DNA from: Winogradskyella sp.
Lineage (GTDB): Bacteria > Bacteroidota > Bacteroidia > Flavobacteriales > Flavobacteriaceae
Direction of reading: 5' to 3'
Assembly: GCA_028383925.1 (NCBI GenBank)
Contig: JAOEWO010000002.1
Span: 62,001-126,000, forward strand
DNA length: 64,000 nucleotides
Shown here: piece by piece, positions 1 to 8,516 of the stretch
Layout of the letters: each line of letters starts with the position of its first letter
Position numbering within the stretch: the stretch's first letter is position 1
Made by a program: the position numbers and the translations under genes
The notes under the pieces: model-generated
Told to the model about the DNA's origin: nothing
Database searches by the model: none
Seen by the model: the letters and a program-made list of their open reading frames with translations, nothing else

Positions 1-48
1 AATTACAAGAAAATCTGTATTTACAGCAGAGACGTAATAACGCATTAA

Positions 49-71
49 AAAACAAATAGCTATTTTGTTTT
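49..71 (-). terminator. Possible terminator after the first gene
   Basis: Arms AAACAAATA and TATTTTGTTT can pair with one bulged base around a GC centre. Read on the minus strand, the stem is followed by several T residues, just past the stop of the membrane-protein gene at 79. It is AT-rich and so only a modest hairpin. Confidence 0.4.
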
Positions 72-78
72 AATTTTA

Positions 79-552
79 TCACAACCACTTAGAGTCTGTA
101 GTGGTTGCATCCAAGATATCTATATTTAATTTTGAAGCTATAGACTTAGCTCGGTCAAAGGCAGTATTAGTGTCTTTTGTGATGTAGGCTTCAATCTTTT
201 TGTTGGTATCATAAAATAGATTTACTTGAATTACCGCACTCGACACGTTTGTACTTGCAGTTCTAGCCCAAACAGTAGTCACTTCTGTAGTTTTAAACAC
301 AGAGATATACTCAATATTAGGTAACGTTTTCCATGGTCCTACGGTAATCCCAAAAATAGATCTAAAAGACCTATAGGTTTTGTTATCAAAATTTATGGCG
401 ATGCCATTTTCAACTAATAAATAACCTCCAATAAACAAAGGAACTACCCCTTTGATATCACGAATTAAAGCCAATACTCCAACAATTACAGCAAAAATTC
501 CTAGTACATATTGCCACAGTAAATGTTTTCTTTTAAATATATATACATCCAT
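79..552 (-). CDS. Small two-helix membrane protein, PH-like tail
   Basis: This is a 157-residue protein that I do not recognise as a named family. Two closely spaced hydrophobic segments lie at about residues 12-30 and 36-50. They are followed by a soluble mixed beta/alpha domain of about 100 residues (residues 55-150). That layout, two helices then a small beta-rich cytoplasmic domain, resembles bacterial PH-domain-like membrane proteins, but no diagnostic motif is visible, so this is only a fold-level guess. The gene lies downstream of the flotillin gene on the same strand, separated from it by a strong hairpin, so it probably has its own transcript. The ATG start is directly followed by Asp and a basic stretch, giving a positive-inside N-terminus. 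Confidence 0.6.
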   Translation of the reverse strand: MDVYIFKRKHLLWQYVLGIFAVIVGVLALIRDIKGVVPLFIGGYLLVENGIAINFDNKTYRSFRSIFGITVGPWKTLPNIEYISVFKTTEVTTVWARTASTNVSSAVIQVNLFYDTNKKIEAYITKDTNTAFDRAKSIASKLNIDILDATTTDSKWL

Positions 553-570
553 AGTTAAGGCTTAAATGTA

Positions 571-600
571 AAAAGTCCACTTTTTTAAAAGTGGACTTTT
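571..600 (-). terminator. Perfect 14-bp stem hairpin after the flotillin gene
   Basis: The arms AAAAGTCCACTTTT (571-584) and AAAAGTGGACTTTT (587-600) are perfectly complementary around a two-base centre. It lies 16 bases past the stop of the flotillin gene and before the next minus-strand gene, as expected for an intrinsic terminator. Being symmetrical, it could work in both directions. Confidence 0.75.
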
Positions 601-615
601 AGGGTTGTAACTGTT

Positions 616-2043
616 TTATTTAGCGGTGTCAATCTCAGCGTCTTCTGTGTCAATTACTTTTTTGTCTTTACCTTTTAAGTATTCAGGTAAATCCATACCA
701 GCCATATTGAACATTTCTTGTAAAGGTGGTACAGATTTGTACATACCAGATAAGAAGTTTGCTGTAGACGACTTTCCATCTTCACTGCTTCCGCCATTAT
801 CCCAAACGGTCACTTTATCAATTTTAATGTTCTTAATAGCATCAGCTTGTATTTGTACTAGTTCTGGTAATTTATCTGCAATTAATAATAATACGGCATC
901 TCTACTGTTATTGCCAGCAGCTCTTACAATTTCTTGTAAACCTGCAGCTTGCTTTGTTAATACTTCAAACTGTCCTTGTGCTTCGGCTTGAGCTTTAAAT
1001 AAAATAGCGTCTGCTTCACCTTTTGCTTTTCTTCTAATACGTTCAGCTTCTGCTTCAGCGTCTATTTCTACTTTCTTTTTGTCAATTTCTGCTGGTACAA
1101 TGACATCTGCCATTTGAGACGAACGCTCGCGTTCTGCCCTTGCGGTTTCGGCTTCTTGCTCTGCGGCATAAGACTCTTGTAAGGCTTTTGCGCTTTGTAC
1201 TTTTTCTGATGCAATTGCCACACGTTCTGCCTCTGCTTCACGTTGACGACGTAGTGAGTCTGAATTTGCTACTGATATTTTAGCTGCATTTTCACCCTCT
1301 ACAGCTTGCGCGTTAGCCGCTGCGACTTGGGTACGTTCATCTTGTACAGCGTTAGCTTCACCAATAGAACCATCTCTAGTCTTTTCTGCAACAGATTTAC
1401 GGGCAGCGTTAATTGCATGTGCTGCCGCTTCTTTACCGAGTGCTTCAATGTACCCAGATTCATCAACAATATCCGTAATATTAACGTTGATGAGCTTTAA
1501 ACCTACTTTACGTAATTCGGTTTCTACACTTTCAGAAATATTAGTTAAGAATTTATCACGATCATTATTAATTTCTTCAATATCCATTGAAGCTACTACT
1601 AAACGTAACTGACCAAAAATGATTTCTTGTGCTAAATCTTGTATTTCATTTTGTCCTAAGCCTAATAAACGTTCTGCCGCATTTTGCATAACACCTGGCT
1701 CGGTAGATACACCAATTGTAAAACGCGATGGTACGTTAACACGAATATTTTGTTTTGATAATGCATTTATTAAGTTAACCTCAATTGAAATAGGCGTTAA
1801 TTCTAAAAATTCAAAATCTTGAATTACAGGAATAATAAAAGCAGCTCCACCATGAATACATTTAGCAGATTGGCCTCCACCTACTTTTCCGTAAACCACT
1901 AAAATTCTATCTGATGGACAGCGTTTGTAACGCTTTACTAATATGATGAGTGTTAATATTATAAATAAGACGACAAAGATACCTACCATAGGTATGCCTA
2001 AGCCATCCATATTTACTGTGTTTTGAATACTGAGTAATTTCAT
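616..2043 (-). CDS. Flotillin-family SPFH-domain membrane protein
   Basis: The 475-residue protein begins with a hydrophobic anchor at about residues 18-38. An SPFH/band-7 domain follows (residues 45-200, with the typical stretch ITDIVDESGYIEALG near its end), then a long Ala/Glu/Arg/Lys-rich coiled coil (about 215-365) and a flotillin-type C-terminal region. Flotillins scaffold ordered membrane regions and form large oligomeric rings. The gene lies 29 bp downstream of an NfeD-like gene, the classical SPFH-NfeD pairing seen in many bacteria, which suggests joint action in membrane organisation or stress protection. The start used gives a short N-terminal extension; residue Met12 is an alternative start. 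The C-terminus is acidic and low in complexity. Confidence 0.92.
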   Translation of the reverse strand: MKLLSIQNTVNMDGLGIPMVGIFVVLFIILTLIILVKRYKRCPSDRILVVYGKVGGGQSAKCIHGGAAFIIPVIQDFEFLELTPISIEVNLINALSKQNIRVNVPSRFTIGVSTEPGVMQNAAERLLGLGQNEIQDLAQEIIFGQLRLVVASMDIEEINNDRDKFLTNISESVETELRKVGLKLINVNITDIVDESGYIEALGKEAAAHAINAARKSVAEKTRDGSIGEANAVQDERTQVAAANAQAVEGENAAKISVANSDSLRRQREAEAERVAIASEKVQSAKALQESYAAEQEAETARAERERSSQMADVIVPAEIDKKKVEIDAEAEAERIRRKAKGEADAILFKAQAEAQGQFEVLTKQAAGLQEIVRAAGNNSRDAVLLLIADKLPELVQIQADAIKNIKIDKVTVWDNGGSSEDGKSSTANFLSGMYKSVPPLQEMFNMAGMDLPEYLKGKDKKVIDTEDAEIDTAK

Positions 2044-2072
2044 ATAGTTACGTTTAAGGGTTAGTATTTTTT

Positions 2073-2684
2073 TTAATTATTTAACAAGTTGTTTTTTTCT
2101 GTTTCTATCGCTTTTGTTGATATTTCTATGGGTTGTCGGGTTTGGTCAACGATAAGAATACCATTAGATGTTACGTCGACTACTTTTATAATGGTTCCCG
2201 TTTTTAAAGGAGTTAACGAGTCTGTAAGCGCATCGAGCTCGCGCATTGCTCCTTGAACTCTTAATGTGACTTTACCCATTCTAGAACGATCGGCGCCAAT
2301 GGTTAAATACACCTCGCCAATAGCATCGAGTGCATTTTTATAATTTAAGGTACCGCTGTCTGATAGCTTGCTTATAAAATAAAATAACGCGGCCATAATC
2401 ACCATCATTAGTAAACCAGATATTACGGAAGTAATAAGTATAATTGGTGTTGATAAGCCTGCATCGATACAAGCTATGCCTGTCCATCCAAAAATGGTAA
2501 AAAAGCCAATTAGGTTTTTAAAAGATATAAACTGAAAACCTGCCTCAACATCAGCATCAAAGTCATCAGTATCACCGCCAATAAAGGCCATTAGCATAAC
2601 GACACAAAAAATAAGCGAACCTGTAATGGCAATTATCCAATATATTTTAGGTAAAAATTCTAAACTTGCAAACCATTCTCCCAT
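2073..2684 (-). CDS. NfeD-like membrane protein with OB-fold tail
   Basis: The 203-residue protein has three to four membrane segments in its first 130 residues (about 13-35, 52-70, 75-100, 105-122). A soluble C-terminal domain of about 70 residues follows, with short beta strands and the sequence IGEVYLTIG, as in the NfeD C-terminal OB fold. It lacks the N-terminal serine-protease domain of long NfeD proteins and so belongs to the short, protease-less class. It is the first gene of a two-gene operon with the flotillin gene 29 bp downstream. NfeD-like proteins are known partners of SPFH proteins, and a shared role in membrane microdomains is inferred from this. An Asp-rich loop (GGDTDDFDAD) lies after the first helix. 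Confidence 0.85.
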   Translation of the reverse strand: MGEWFASLEFLPKIYWIIAITGSLIFCVVMLMAFIGGDTDDFDADVEAGFQFISFKNLIGFFTIFGWTGIACIDAGLSTPIILITSVISGLLMMVIMAALFYFISKLSDSGTLNYKNALDAIGEVYLTIGADRSRMGKVTLRVQGAMRELDALTDSLTPLKTGTIIKVVDVTSNGILIVDQTRQPIEISTKAIETEKNNLLNN

Positions 2685-3096
2685 AATTGTAAGATTTAAA
2701 TCGAGTTAATAAATATACGACCATTGTAAGATATATCTATCTTATTTTGAAAGTAAATTAGTCCCAATACCATTACTAACTAAGACGTTATGGTGTCTTT
2801 GTTAATTTTATGTTTCTTTAGGGGTTTTAATAACCTAAAGTGCAAATGTCTCTTGTAATTGTATGGCTATTGTAAGTCGCGCCGTTTTTATACGTCGTAA
2901 TTCGTAAGAGTTTAGATACTGACCTGCTTTCTAAGTATAAGTAGTAAATGAAAGAATTTTGTTACAGGTATTTTTAAAACTATTTTTAGATGATACCCTT
3001 CAGGTCCCCTCAAAGCTGCTTACTATAGTCTGCAGTTAGCAACTTTAAGGGGACCGATTTTAGGGTGCATTAGTTGGGAATGATAACTACATATTT
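2685..3096. other. Intergenic stretch of about 410 bp
   Basis: No plausible gene is seen. It holds the upstream region of the NfeD-flotillin operon on its left side and the palindromic element at 3003-3055 on its right side, just past the end of the TonB receptor gene. I found no tRNA-like or riboswitch-like structure. Confidence 0.6.
3003..3055. repeat. Long imperfect hairpin with CCCCT/AGGGG arms
   Basis: Arms of 17 bases (3003-3019 and 3039-3055) match with two differences. Both differences become G-U pairs in a minus-strand transcript, so that RNA would fold completely. The loop carries ACTATAGT and CTGCAG palindromes. No T-tract follows on either strand, so it looks more like a repetitive extragenic palindrome than an ordinary terminator. 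It shares GTCCCCTTAA with the palindrome at 9950-9987. Confidence 0.65.
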
Positions 3097-4917
3097 TTAT
3101 TTAAAACTGTAACGTAAACCAAATAAAACATTACTTGGTGGCATCGGTGTAAAACCAGTTTCAATATAATCGGAATCAAAAATATTACTTGCTGTAATGG
3201 TTAATTCCATTTGCTTTAATTTATAAACTAAAGAGGCATCCCAAACATTATAAGTTTGGCCTGTAGTGCGCTCTGCATATTTGTAAACTATATTTTGACG
3301 TATATTTTTAAACAGCTGTGTGCTTAATCGTGTTGAGTATTGATGTTTTAACGTATTTAGAGCGTAACGCGATAGGTCTTCGTTCTGCTCAAGAATATTA
3401 TCATCTAAAAAGGCGTAACCAAAGGCTAGTGTTTGGGTAAAACCTTTTGCCTTAAAATTATAGGCAGCATCAAGTTCTAGACCTTGGGTGTTAACCTCGG
3501 TAATGTTAGTTGCTGTAAAAATTTCTTCGGTAATATTTGGTCTTATATAATCAATAAGGTTTTTAGCATCTCTATTAAAAATAGCTAAAGTGGCTCTAAA
3601 TTTTGGTGTAATGTATTTAATACCCAATTCTTGTGCAAAGGCTTCTTCGGGCTCTAAATCAGCATTTCCGTTGGTGCGAGGGTCTGAGTAAAATAAATCT
3701 GTGTATGTTGGTATTCTGTAGGTATAGCCAATGTTTCCATATATTTTTAGGTCGTTAGAAATATCAAAACCAACATCTAACCCTGGGAATGCATTAAATT
3801 TAAAGTCTGAAAAATACGTCATGGCCACACCAGGTGTAATGTCTAATCTGTTATCTAAAAATTTGAATCTGTGCTCTAAAAATGCACTTGCCATAAAACG
3901 ATTACGATTGCCTAAGTTATTACTGCGTAGGTATATTTTAGAGACATCAACTCCAAAACCAGTAACACCAAATTTTGAGGTGTAAGCTGCATTTGCTTCA
4001 ACACCCATTTTATCTGAAATATGTACATTTCTAAAAAAATTAGGTTCAAAACGTCTTAAAAGAAAGATATCTTGGTTGCGTTTCCAATACACACGTGGAC
4101 TAATTTTTAGTTTTTCAGATTGAAATTTTGTGGTAAAAGCAATTAAGCTGTTTTGGGTTTCTTCATATTCGTTAAATGAAGGATTTGTAGTATAAAAATT
4201 TTCTGCACCAAACTTACGCTCTAAGAAAGTCGCTATCATTTCTATAGGTTGTTCCTTTTTATTAAAAACACTTTTTAGAAAGTAGTTGGCATTATCATAA
4301 TCAGAGTTTACCCTATAACCAGAAGATGTAACGCGCCCTATATGCATAATATGAGAAGAGTTATCTAATTCTGCACCCACAGTAACATTACCATTTAGTT
4401 GCCCAAAAGAACCTGTTTCTAAATTAGCAGACACACTAGTGTTTAGGCTTTTTTTAGTTACAATATTTATAGCACCTGTAAATGCATTTTGTCCAAATAC
4501 ACGTGCAGCTGGTCCTTTAATGATTTCTATACGCTCAATAACTTCTAAAGGTAAAGCGGCATTCATGGTATGGTGTCCCGTTTGTGCATCGTCCATTTTT
4601 ATACCATCAATTAATAAAAGTGTTTGGTCAAAACCACCACCTCTAATATGTAAATCGGCTTGGCTACCACCTGTGCCACGACGTCTTACATCTACACCAG
4701 CAACTTGTTGCAATAAATCTGCAACAGTTACTGCAGCACTATTTTTTATGTCTGTTGCTGTAATTATAGTTATGGTTCTAGAGTTTTCTCTAAACGGAAG
4801 GTCTATTCTTGCAGAGGTTAAGGTTATAGAATCTAACTGTTGTTCTTTTTCTAAATCTTGAGCTTGTACAGACATAGAAACCATAAAAAGTAAAACGTAT
4901 AATGGGTGTAATTTCAT
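3097..4917 (-). CDS. TonB-dependent outer-membrane receptor, BtuB-like size
   Basis: The 606-residue protein has a signal peptide (residues 1-19, cleavage after VQA). A plug domain follows (about 30-155, with VADLLQQVAGVDVR, the IRGGGFDQT segment, and a TGAINIVTKK end), then a beta-barrel ending in Phe-Lys. There is no N-terminal carboxypeptidase-like domain and no SusD partner, so it fits small-cofactor or metal transport better than glycan uptake. It is transcribed divergently from a MocR-type regulator 78 bp away; direct repeats in that gap suggest the regulator controls it. Since MocR proteins often govern vitamin B6 or amine metabolism, a vitamin-like substrate is a reasonable but untested inference. 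The exact substrate cannot be read from the sequence. Confidence 0.9.
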   Translation of the reverse strand: MKLHPLYVLLFMVSMSVQAQDLEKEQQLDSITLTSARIDLPFRENSRTITIITATDIKNSAAVTVADLLQQVAGVDVRRRGTGGSQADLHIRGGGFDQTLLLIDGIKMDDAQTGHHTMNAALPLEVIERIEIIKGPAARVFGQNAFTGAINIVTKKSLNTSVSANLETGSFGQLNGNVTVGAELDNSSHIMHIGRVTSSGYRVNSDYDNANYFLKSVFNKKEQPIEMIATFLERKFGAENFYTTNPSFNEYEETQNSLIAFTTKFQSEKLKISPRVYWKRNQDIFLLRRFEPNFFRNVHISDKMGVEANAAYTSKFGVTGFGVDVSKIYLRSNNLGNRNRFMASAFLEHRFKFLDNRLDITPGVAMTYFSDFKFNAFPGLDVGFDISNDLKIYGNIGYTYRIPTYTDLFYSDPRTNGNADLEPEEAFAQELGIKYITPKFRATLAIFNRDAKNLIDYIRPNITEEIFTATNITEVNTQGLELDAAYNFKAKGFTQTLAFGYAFLDDNILEQNEDLSRYALNTLKHQYSTRLSTQLFKNIRQNIVYKYAERTTGQTYNVWDASLVYKLKQMELTITASNIFDSDYIETGFTPMPPSNVLFGLRYSFK

Positions 4918-4975
4918 AACAATATGTTTTTGTGTGCTTTAAGTTTGTAAAATTAGTAACTTTCCGGATCATTAA

Positions 4976-5011
4976 AATAGTCCAGTTTTAAAACAATGAA
5001 TAGTCCGGTTA
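4976..5011. promoter_or_regulatory. Direct repeats AATAGTCCRGTT, candidate MocR operator
   Basis: AATAGTCCAGTT (from 4976) and AATAGTCCGGTT (from 4999) are direct repeats with a 23-bp period. They sit between the divergent TonB receptor and MocR genes; the second copy overlaps the regulator's own first codons. A nearby TCCGGA at about 4963 may be a further half-site. MocR regulators such as GabR bind directly repeated sites, so this is a natural operator candidate for autoregulation and receptor control. Confidence 0.5.
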
Positions 5012-6489
5012 ATGACTTACTAAAATCATTAATATATTTTGAAAAGTCACCAAGCACTTCAATTTATATTCAGATAGCACAACAAATTATAAACGCCATA
5101 CAGCGTGGTTATTTAATAGAGGGTACGGCTTTGCCAGGAACACGTACGTTTAGTACACTACTTTCTGTAAATAGAAATACGGCAGTTGCCGTTTATGATG
5201 AGCTTGCCTCCCAAGGTTGGGTAAATATTGTAGCTAATAAGGGCACATTTGTATTGGTACCCAAAAAGAAAACCGCTGCTATAAAAGGTGCTTCACAAGG
5301 TTTAGAAAAATTAAATTCGTACCCAACAACAGCCGGTTTTCCGTTTCAATCGTCTTTTAATTTAGCTTCTACCGATGAAATTTCAGGAACGAAGTATGTT
5401 ATTAATGATGGGCAACCCGATTTAAGATTACATCCTACCCACCAGTTTTCTCGATGGTATAGTGCTTCTATGAAACGTGCATCTCTAATTTCAAAGTGGA
5501 ACGAAACTCACCAACATTCGTATGATACTTTTAGTAAGCAGCTCTGTAATTATTTAAATGCGACGCGTGGTTTTTATATAAAGGCTAATAATATTTTGAG
5601 TACCCGTAGCACAGAGATGAGTTTGTACATTGTTTCGCGGTTGCTTTTGCAAAAAAATGATATTGTTCTTGTGGGTGAACTGAGTCATTATAAATCTAAT
5701 ATGATTTTTCAGCAGGCTGGTGCTACTATTAAAACTATACCTGTAGATGCTTTTGGTATTAATGTAGATTTTATTGAAAAAAATTTTACAAAGGGCCGTA
5801 TTCGTTGTGTGTATGTTTGCGCACATAGGCAATATCCTACAGCTGTAAAACTATCTGCAGAAAGACGTTTAAGATTATTACATCTTGCCAAAGTTTATGG
5901 TTTTGCTATTATAGAAGATGATTTTGATTACGATTTTCAGTTCGATGGTTCAGCCATGTTACCTATGGCCACAGCAGATACTCATGGTGTTGTTATTTAT
6001 TTAGGTAGATTAGGACAGTCTTTTTTTCCTAGTTTTCAAATAGGTTTTATGGTTGCACCAGAGTCTGTTATTAATGAGGCTAAAAACTATTTACAAATTT
6101 TAGATAAGCAAGGAGATTTAATTCAGAAACAAATACTGGCAGATCTTATTTCTGAAGGAGAAATTCAGCGTTTAATTAAAAAAAATATTACGGTTTATAA
6201 ACAAAGACGCGATTGTTTAGTGGCTTGTTTAGAGGCTTATTTTAGTGCCTATGCAACATGGCAAGTGCCAAAAGGTGGTCTTGCTGTTTGGTTGTGCTTT
6301 AATCCTAAAATATCACTTATTAAATTGGCAGAAAAAGCTAAAATTTATAATTTGTTTCTTCCAAAAACAATACTCTATCAAAATAAAAACATGTGTGCTA
6401 TACGATTAGGATTTGGCCATCTTAATGTGGAAGAAATAGAGGTGGTTGTTAAAATTTTAAAGACATCTTTTGAAGACGTAATACGTTGA
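4996..6489 (+). CDS. MocR-type regulator with degenerate PLP site
   Basis: The 497-residue protein has a GntR winged-helix domain (about residues 15-85, with LPGTRTFSTLLSVNRNTA) and a fold-type-I aminotransferase-like domain (about 125-490). In PLP-binding MocR proteins the segment reads roughly GTFSK(T/S)xxPSxRxG. Here it reads GRLGQSFFPSFQIG, so the Schiff-base lysine is Gln341 and the phosphate-binding arginine is Gln348. The DD pair before the sheet (IIEDDFDYDF) is kept. The regulator may therefore sense a different ligand or bind PLP non-covalently. It is divergent from the TonB receptor. The ATG start is the only one that keeps the N-terminal helix. Confidence 0.88.
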   Translation: MNSPVNDLLKSLIYFEKSPSTSIYIQIAQQIINAIQRGYLIEGTALPGTRTFSTLLSVNRNTAVAVYDELASQGWVNIVANKGTFVLVPKKKTAAIKGASQGLEKLNSYPTTAGFPFQSSFNLASTDEISGTKYVINDGQPDLRLHPTHQFSRWYSASMKRASLISKWNETHQHSYDTFSKQLCNYLNATRGFYIKANNILSTRSTEMSLYIVSRLLLQKNDIVLVGELSHYKSNMIFQQAGATIKTIPVDAFGINVDFIEKNFTKGRIRCVYVCAHRQYPTAVKLSAERRLRLLHLAKVYGFAIIEDDFDYDFQFDGSAMLPMATADTHGVVIYLGRLGQSFFPSFQIGFMVAPESVINEAKNYLQILDKQGDLIQKQILADLISEGEIQRLIKKNITVYKQRRDCLVACLEAYFSAYATWQVPKGGLAVWLCFNPKISLIKLAEKAKIYNLFLPKTILYQNKNMCAIRLGFGHLNVEEIEVVVKILKTSFEDVIR

Positions 6490-6497
6490 TTTAAAAT

Positions 6498-6911
6498 TTA
6501 CTTTATAGGAAACTCTACTTTGCAATCTTCACATTTGTACTGGTAACGTGTACTAAATGGAAGTGTACCAAATACAAAACCAGCTAAAAAAGACATAAAA
6601 GATTTTAAATCGTTTATTGTAGAGTATAAGCCAATGTGCTGCTGGTTGCAATTTGGGCATGTAATAGGGTTGCCATTATCATCTAAAGAATGTACTTGTA
6701 TAGATTCTAATATACTACGCGCTTCATTTTCATCTTTAGCGCGTACTTTAAGTTTTACACCACCAATAGCATTACTTACCAAAGGATCTGTGTCAATAGT
6801 AATATTGTCACTTAAAAAAACAGCAATACTATCTGCCTCTAAACGGCCTTTTATAATTTGGGCTTCAGATGAATATTGATATCTAGCTATGGTGACAAAT
6901 GTATTTTGCAT
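6498..6911 (-). CDS. DUF2007-type signal-transducing domain protein with zinc ribbon
   Basis: The 137-residue protein starts with a DUF2007 domain (about residues 5-70: TIARYQYSSEAQIIKGRLE and later GGVKLKVRAKDENEARSIL), a small ferredoxin-like fold annotated as a putative signal transducer. After it come CPNC at about residue 84 and CEDC near residue 130. Together they could form a zinc ribbon split by a hydrophobic loop (FLAGFVFGTLPF). The gene is convergent with the MocR gene, with only 8 bp between the stops, and is transcribed divergently from the DUF2975 cluster. Its function is unknown; the domain name is the only safe statement. Confidence 0.8.
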   Translation of the reverse strand: MQNTFVTIARYQYSSEAQIIKGRLEADSIAVFLSDNITIDTDPLVSNAIGGVKLKVRAKDENEARSILESIQVHSLDDNGNPITCPNCNQQHIGLYSTINDLKSFMSFLAGFVFGTLPFSTRYQYKCEDCKVEFPIK

Positions 6912-6949
6912 AATGTAAAGATAGCTAAGACTTTTTAAAGTAAAAATTA

Positions 6950-6977
6950 TTGTTTATCAATAATTTTTATATATTTG
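6950..6977 (+). promoter_or_regulatory. Flavobacterial promoter of the DUF2975 cluster
   Basis: TTG at 6950-6952, a 17-bp spacer and TATATTTG at 6970-6977 match the Bacteroidota consensus TTG / TAnnTTTG. It ends 20 bp before the ATG of the first DUF2975 gene, and likely drives the whole four-gene unit. Confidence 0.75.
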
Positions 6978-6997
6978 TTATCGTAAAACAATAAATT

Positions 6998-7501
6998 ATG
7001 AATTCTGCAAAGACACTTTATGCGATACTAAATGTTATTCTTATTTTAATTAGTATTGGTTTAGGAATTTTCGTTTTAGCAATGGTTCTCTTTGGTGTAA
7101 AACAAGATTTTATTGGTTTAAAATACGATGCATTAATTTTTAAAACTGAGGCAATGCTGTATATTTTTACCTTTTTAGAACTTGGGGTTTATGCTGCTTT
7201 TGTCGTTGCACTTTTAAGATTAAGAAAGGCTACAAAATTGTTATTAAAAAATGATTTTTATAATACCGAACTTATAAGTGAAATATTTAATTCGGGAAAA
7301 CTTATGGTTCTTTCTTCAGTAGCTCTATTGTTAATTGATGAGATTGGCAATATGTTTTATAAACGGCAAGTTTTAGTTGGTTTAAGTGAAAAAACATTGG
7401 TCTATTTATTAATAATAGCAGTGGGATTGTTTTTAATGCTAATGAGTACAGTTCTTAGAGACACTAAGGCTATAAAAGAAGAAAATGACTTAACAGTTTA
7501 A
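6998..7501 (+). CDS. DUF2975 membrane protein, copy 1
   Basis: The 167-residue protein has four hydrophobic helices (about residues 10-32, 48-72, 100-118, 128-148) and ends in the tail EENDLTV. This is the DUF2975 layout: a four-helix membrane protein usually encoded beside a small Cro-like regulator of the YozG type. The function of the family is not established. It is the first of three consecutive paralogs sharing the same size, helix positions and C-terminal tail, and a small XRE regulator follows them. A clear promoter lies directly upstream. The three copies are well diverged from one another, so the triplication is not recent. Confidence 0.8.
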   Translation: MNSAKTLYAILNVILILISIGLGIFVLAMVLFGVKQDFIGLKYDALIFKTEAMLYIFTFLELGVYAAFVVALLRLRKATKLLLKNDFYNTELISEIFNSGKLMVLSSVALLLIDEIGNMFYKRQVLVGLSEKTLVYLLIIAVGLFLMLMSTVLRDTKAIKEENDLTV

Positions 7502-7510
7502 TTATATATA

Positions 7511-8011
7511 ATGCGAAAATTAATAATTTTAAAAAGTTTAATAGATTTTATATGGATTGTAACTTGTATTCCTATGATTGCACTATTGCTTTTTTTTAGT
7601 GTGTTTATGTTTATTAACCCAGAATCATTAAAAGCTATATTCGATTTTGAAGTAGATGGTAATTTAATTACAGCACAATTTTTTGCCTTTTTATTGATCA
7701 TTACCTGTTTTTTTGGGATTTATTGTGTGTATCTGTTTAGAAAAACTCTGCGTTATTTTCAGCGAGTAAAACCATTTCATATAGATGTGATTAAAAACTT
7801 TTATAAAATAGGTTATCTATTATCTATAATAGGCATCGGTGGAACGATTTTATTTTTCACTGCGCGACTTGTTTTAAAGAGTGAATTAAAAATTAATTTA
7901 GGCATGAGTCCTTATGTTATGCTCATTTGTTTAGGCTTATTTTTTATGGTTTTGAGTGAAGTGTTTAAAGTGGCAAAACAGGCCAAAGAAGAAAATGACT
8001 TAACAGTATAG
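7511..8011 (+). CDS. DUF2975 membrane protein, copy 2
   Basis: The 166-residue protein has four predicted membrane helices in the same positions as its neighbours, a basic loop after helix 2 (FRKTLRYFQRVKPFH) and the tail EENDLTV, identical to that of copy 1. It starts 9 bp after copy 1 and ends 2 bp before copy 3, so the three are certainly co-transcribed. The conserved tail after the last helix is the best candidate for a functional contact, perhaps with the XRE regulator encoded downstream; this is inference. Confidence 0.8.
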   Translation: MRKLIILKSLIDFIWIVTCIPMIALLLFFSVFMFINPESLKAIFDFEVDGNLITAQFFAFLLIITCFFGIYCVYLFRKTLRYFQRVKPFHIDVIKNFYKIGYLLSIIGIGGTILFFTARLVLKSELKINLGMSPYVMLICLGLFFMVLSEVFKVAKQAKEENDLTV

Positions 8012-8013
8012 TT

Positions 8014-8514
8014 ATGAAAAAGATAAGGTATTCAATAACACTATTATTTCTAATACTTGTAATTTCAATTGTTGGCAATTTAGTTATTTCAGCGTTAGCA
8101 CTATTTTTTGATATTTATATTTTACATCTTCAACAAAACAAGCCTTCATTTTTAACTCAGATTGTATTTTTAGTAAAAGCGTTGGCTTTACTAATTTTTG
8201 TTTGTGGTGTATTTACGCTTATTGTAAACTTAAAATTGTTTGTTACAGGTGATTTTTTTCATTTACGTTTAATATCTACATACCGTAAAGTAGGCTTTCT
8301 TTTTTTGTTTTCAGGAACACTTGGATTGGTAATTTCAGTTATTTCAATATTTTTTATGATGAATTATGGTGATATTGATAACCAAATTTACCTAAATTTA
8401 GATTCAAAAGGTTTGTATATTTTACTCATGATTTTAGGGTTGTTTTTTAGACTCTTTGCTAATGTGCTTAATAAAGGAAATGTAATTCAACAAGAAAACA
8501 ACCTAACCATATAA
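8014..8514 (+). CDS. DUF2975 membrane protein, copy 3
   Basis: The 166-residue protein has four predicted helices and the tail QENNLTI, a variant of the EENDLTV tail of the two genes before it. It follows copy 2 after 2 bp and precedes the XRE gene by 2 bp. It is the most divergent of the three, especially between helices 1 and 2. Three different subunits of one family with one regulator could form a hetero-oligomeric membrane complex, but the sequence does not show this directly. Confidence 0.8.
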   Translation: MKKIRYSITLLFLILVISIVGNLVISALALFFDIYILHLQQNKPSFLTQIVFLVKALALLIFVCGVFTLIVNLKLFVTGDFFHLRLISTYRKVGFLFLFSGTLGLVISVISIFFMMNYGDIDNQIYLNLDSKGLYILLMILGLFFRLFANVLNKGNVIQQENNLTI

Positions 8515-8516
8515 CC

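Noticed and set aside
626-991. Open frame on the plus strand opposite the flotillin gene
   Set aside because: Antisense shadow of the low-complexity coiled-coil region; no conserved features.
3003-3055. Ordinary intrinsic terminator of the TonB receptor gene
   Set aside because: No T-tract follows the stem on either strand; a repetitive palindrome fits better, though it may still help define the 3' end.
2685-3096. tRNA, riboswitch or CRISPR in the longer gaps (also 13018-13707, 46252-46956, 50876-51165)
   Set aside because: No cloverleaf, no spaced identical repeats and no known riboswitch core were seen on either strand.
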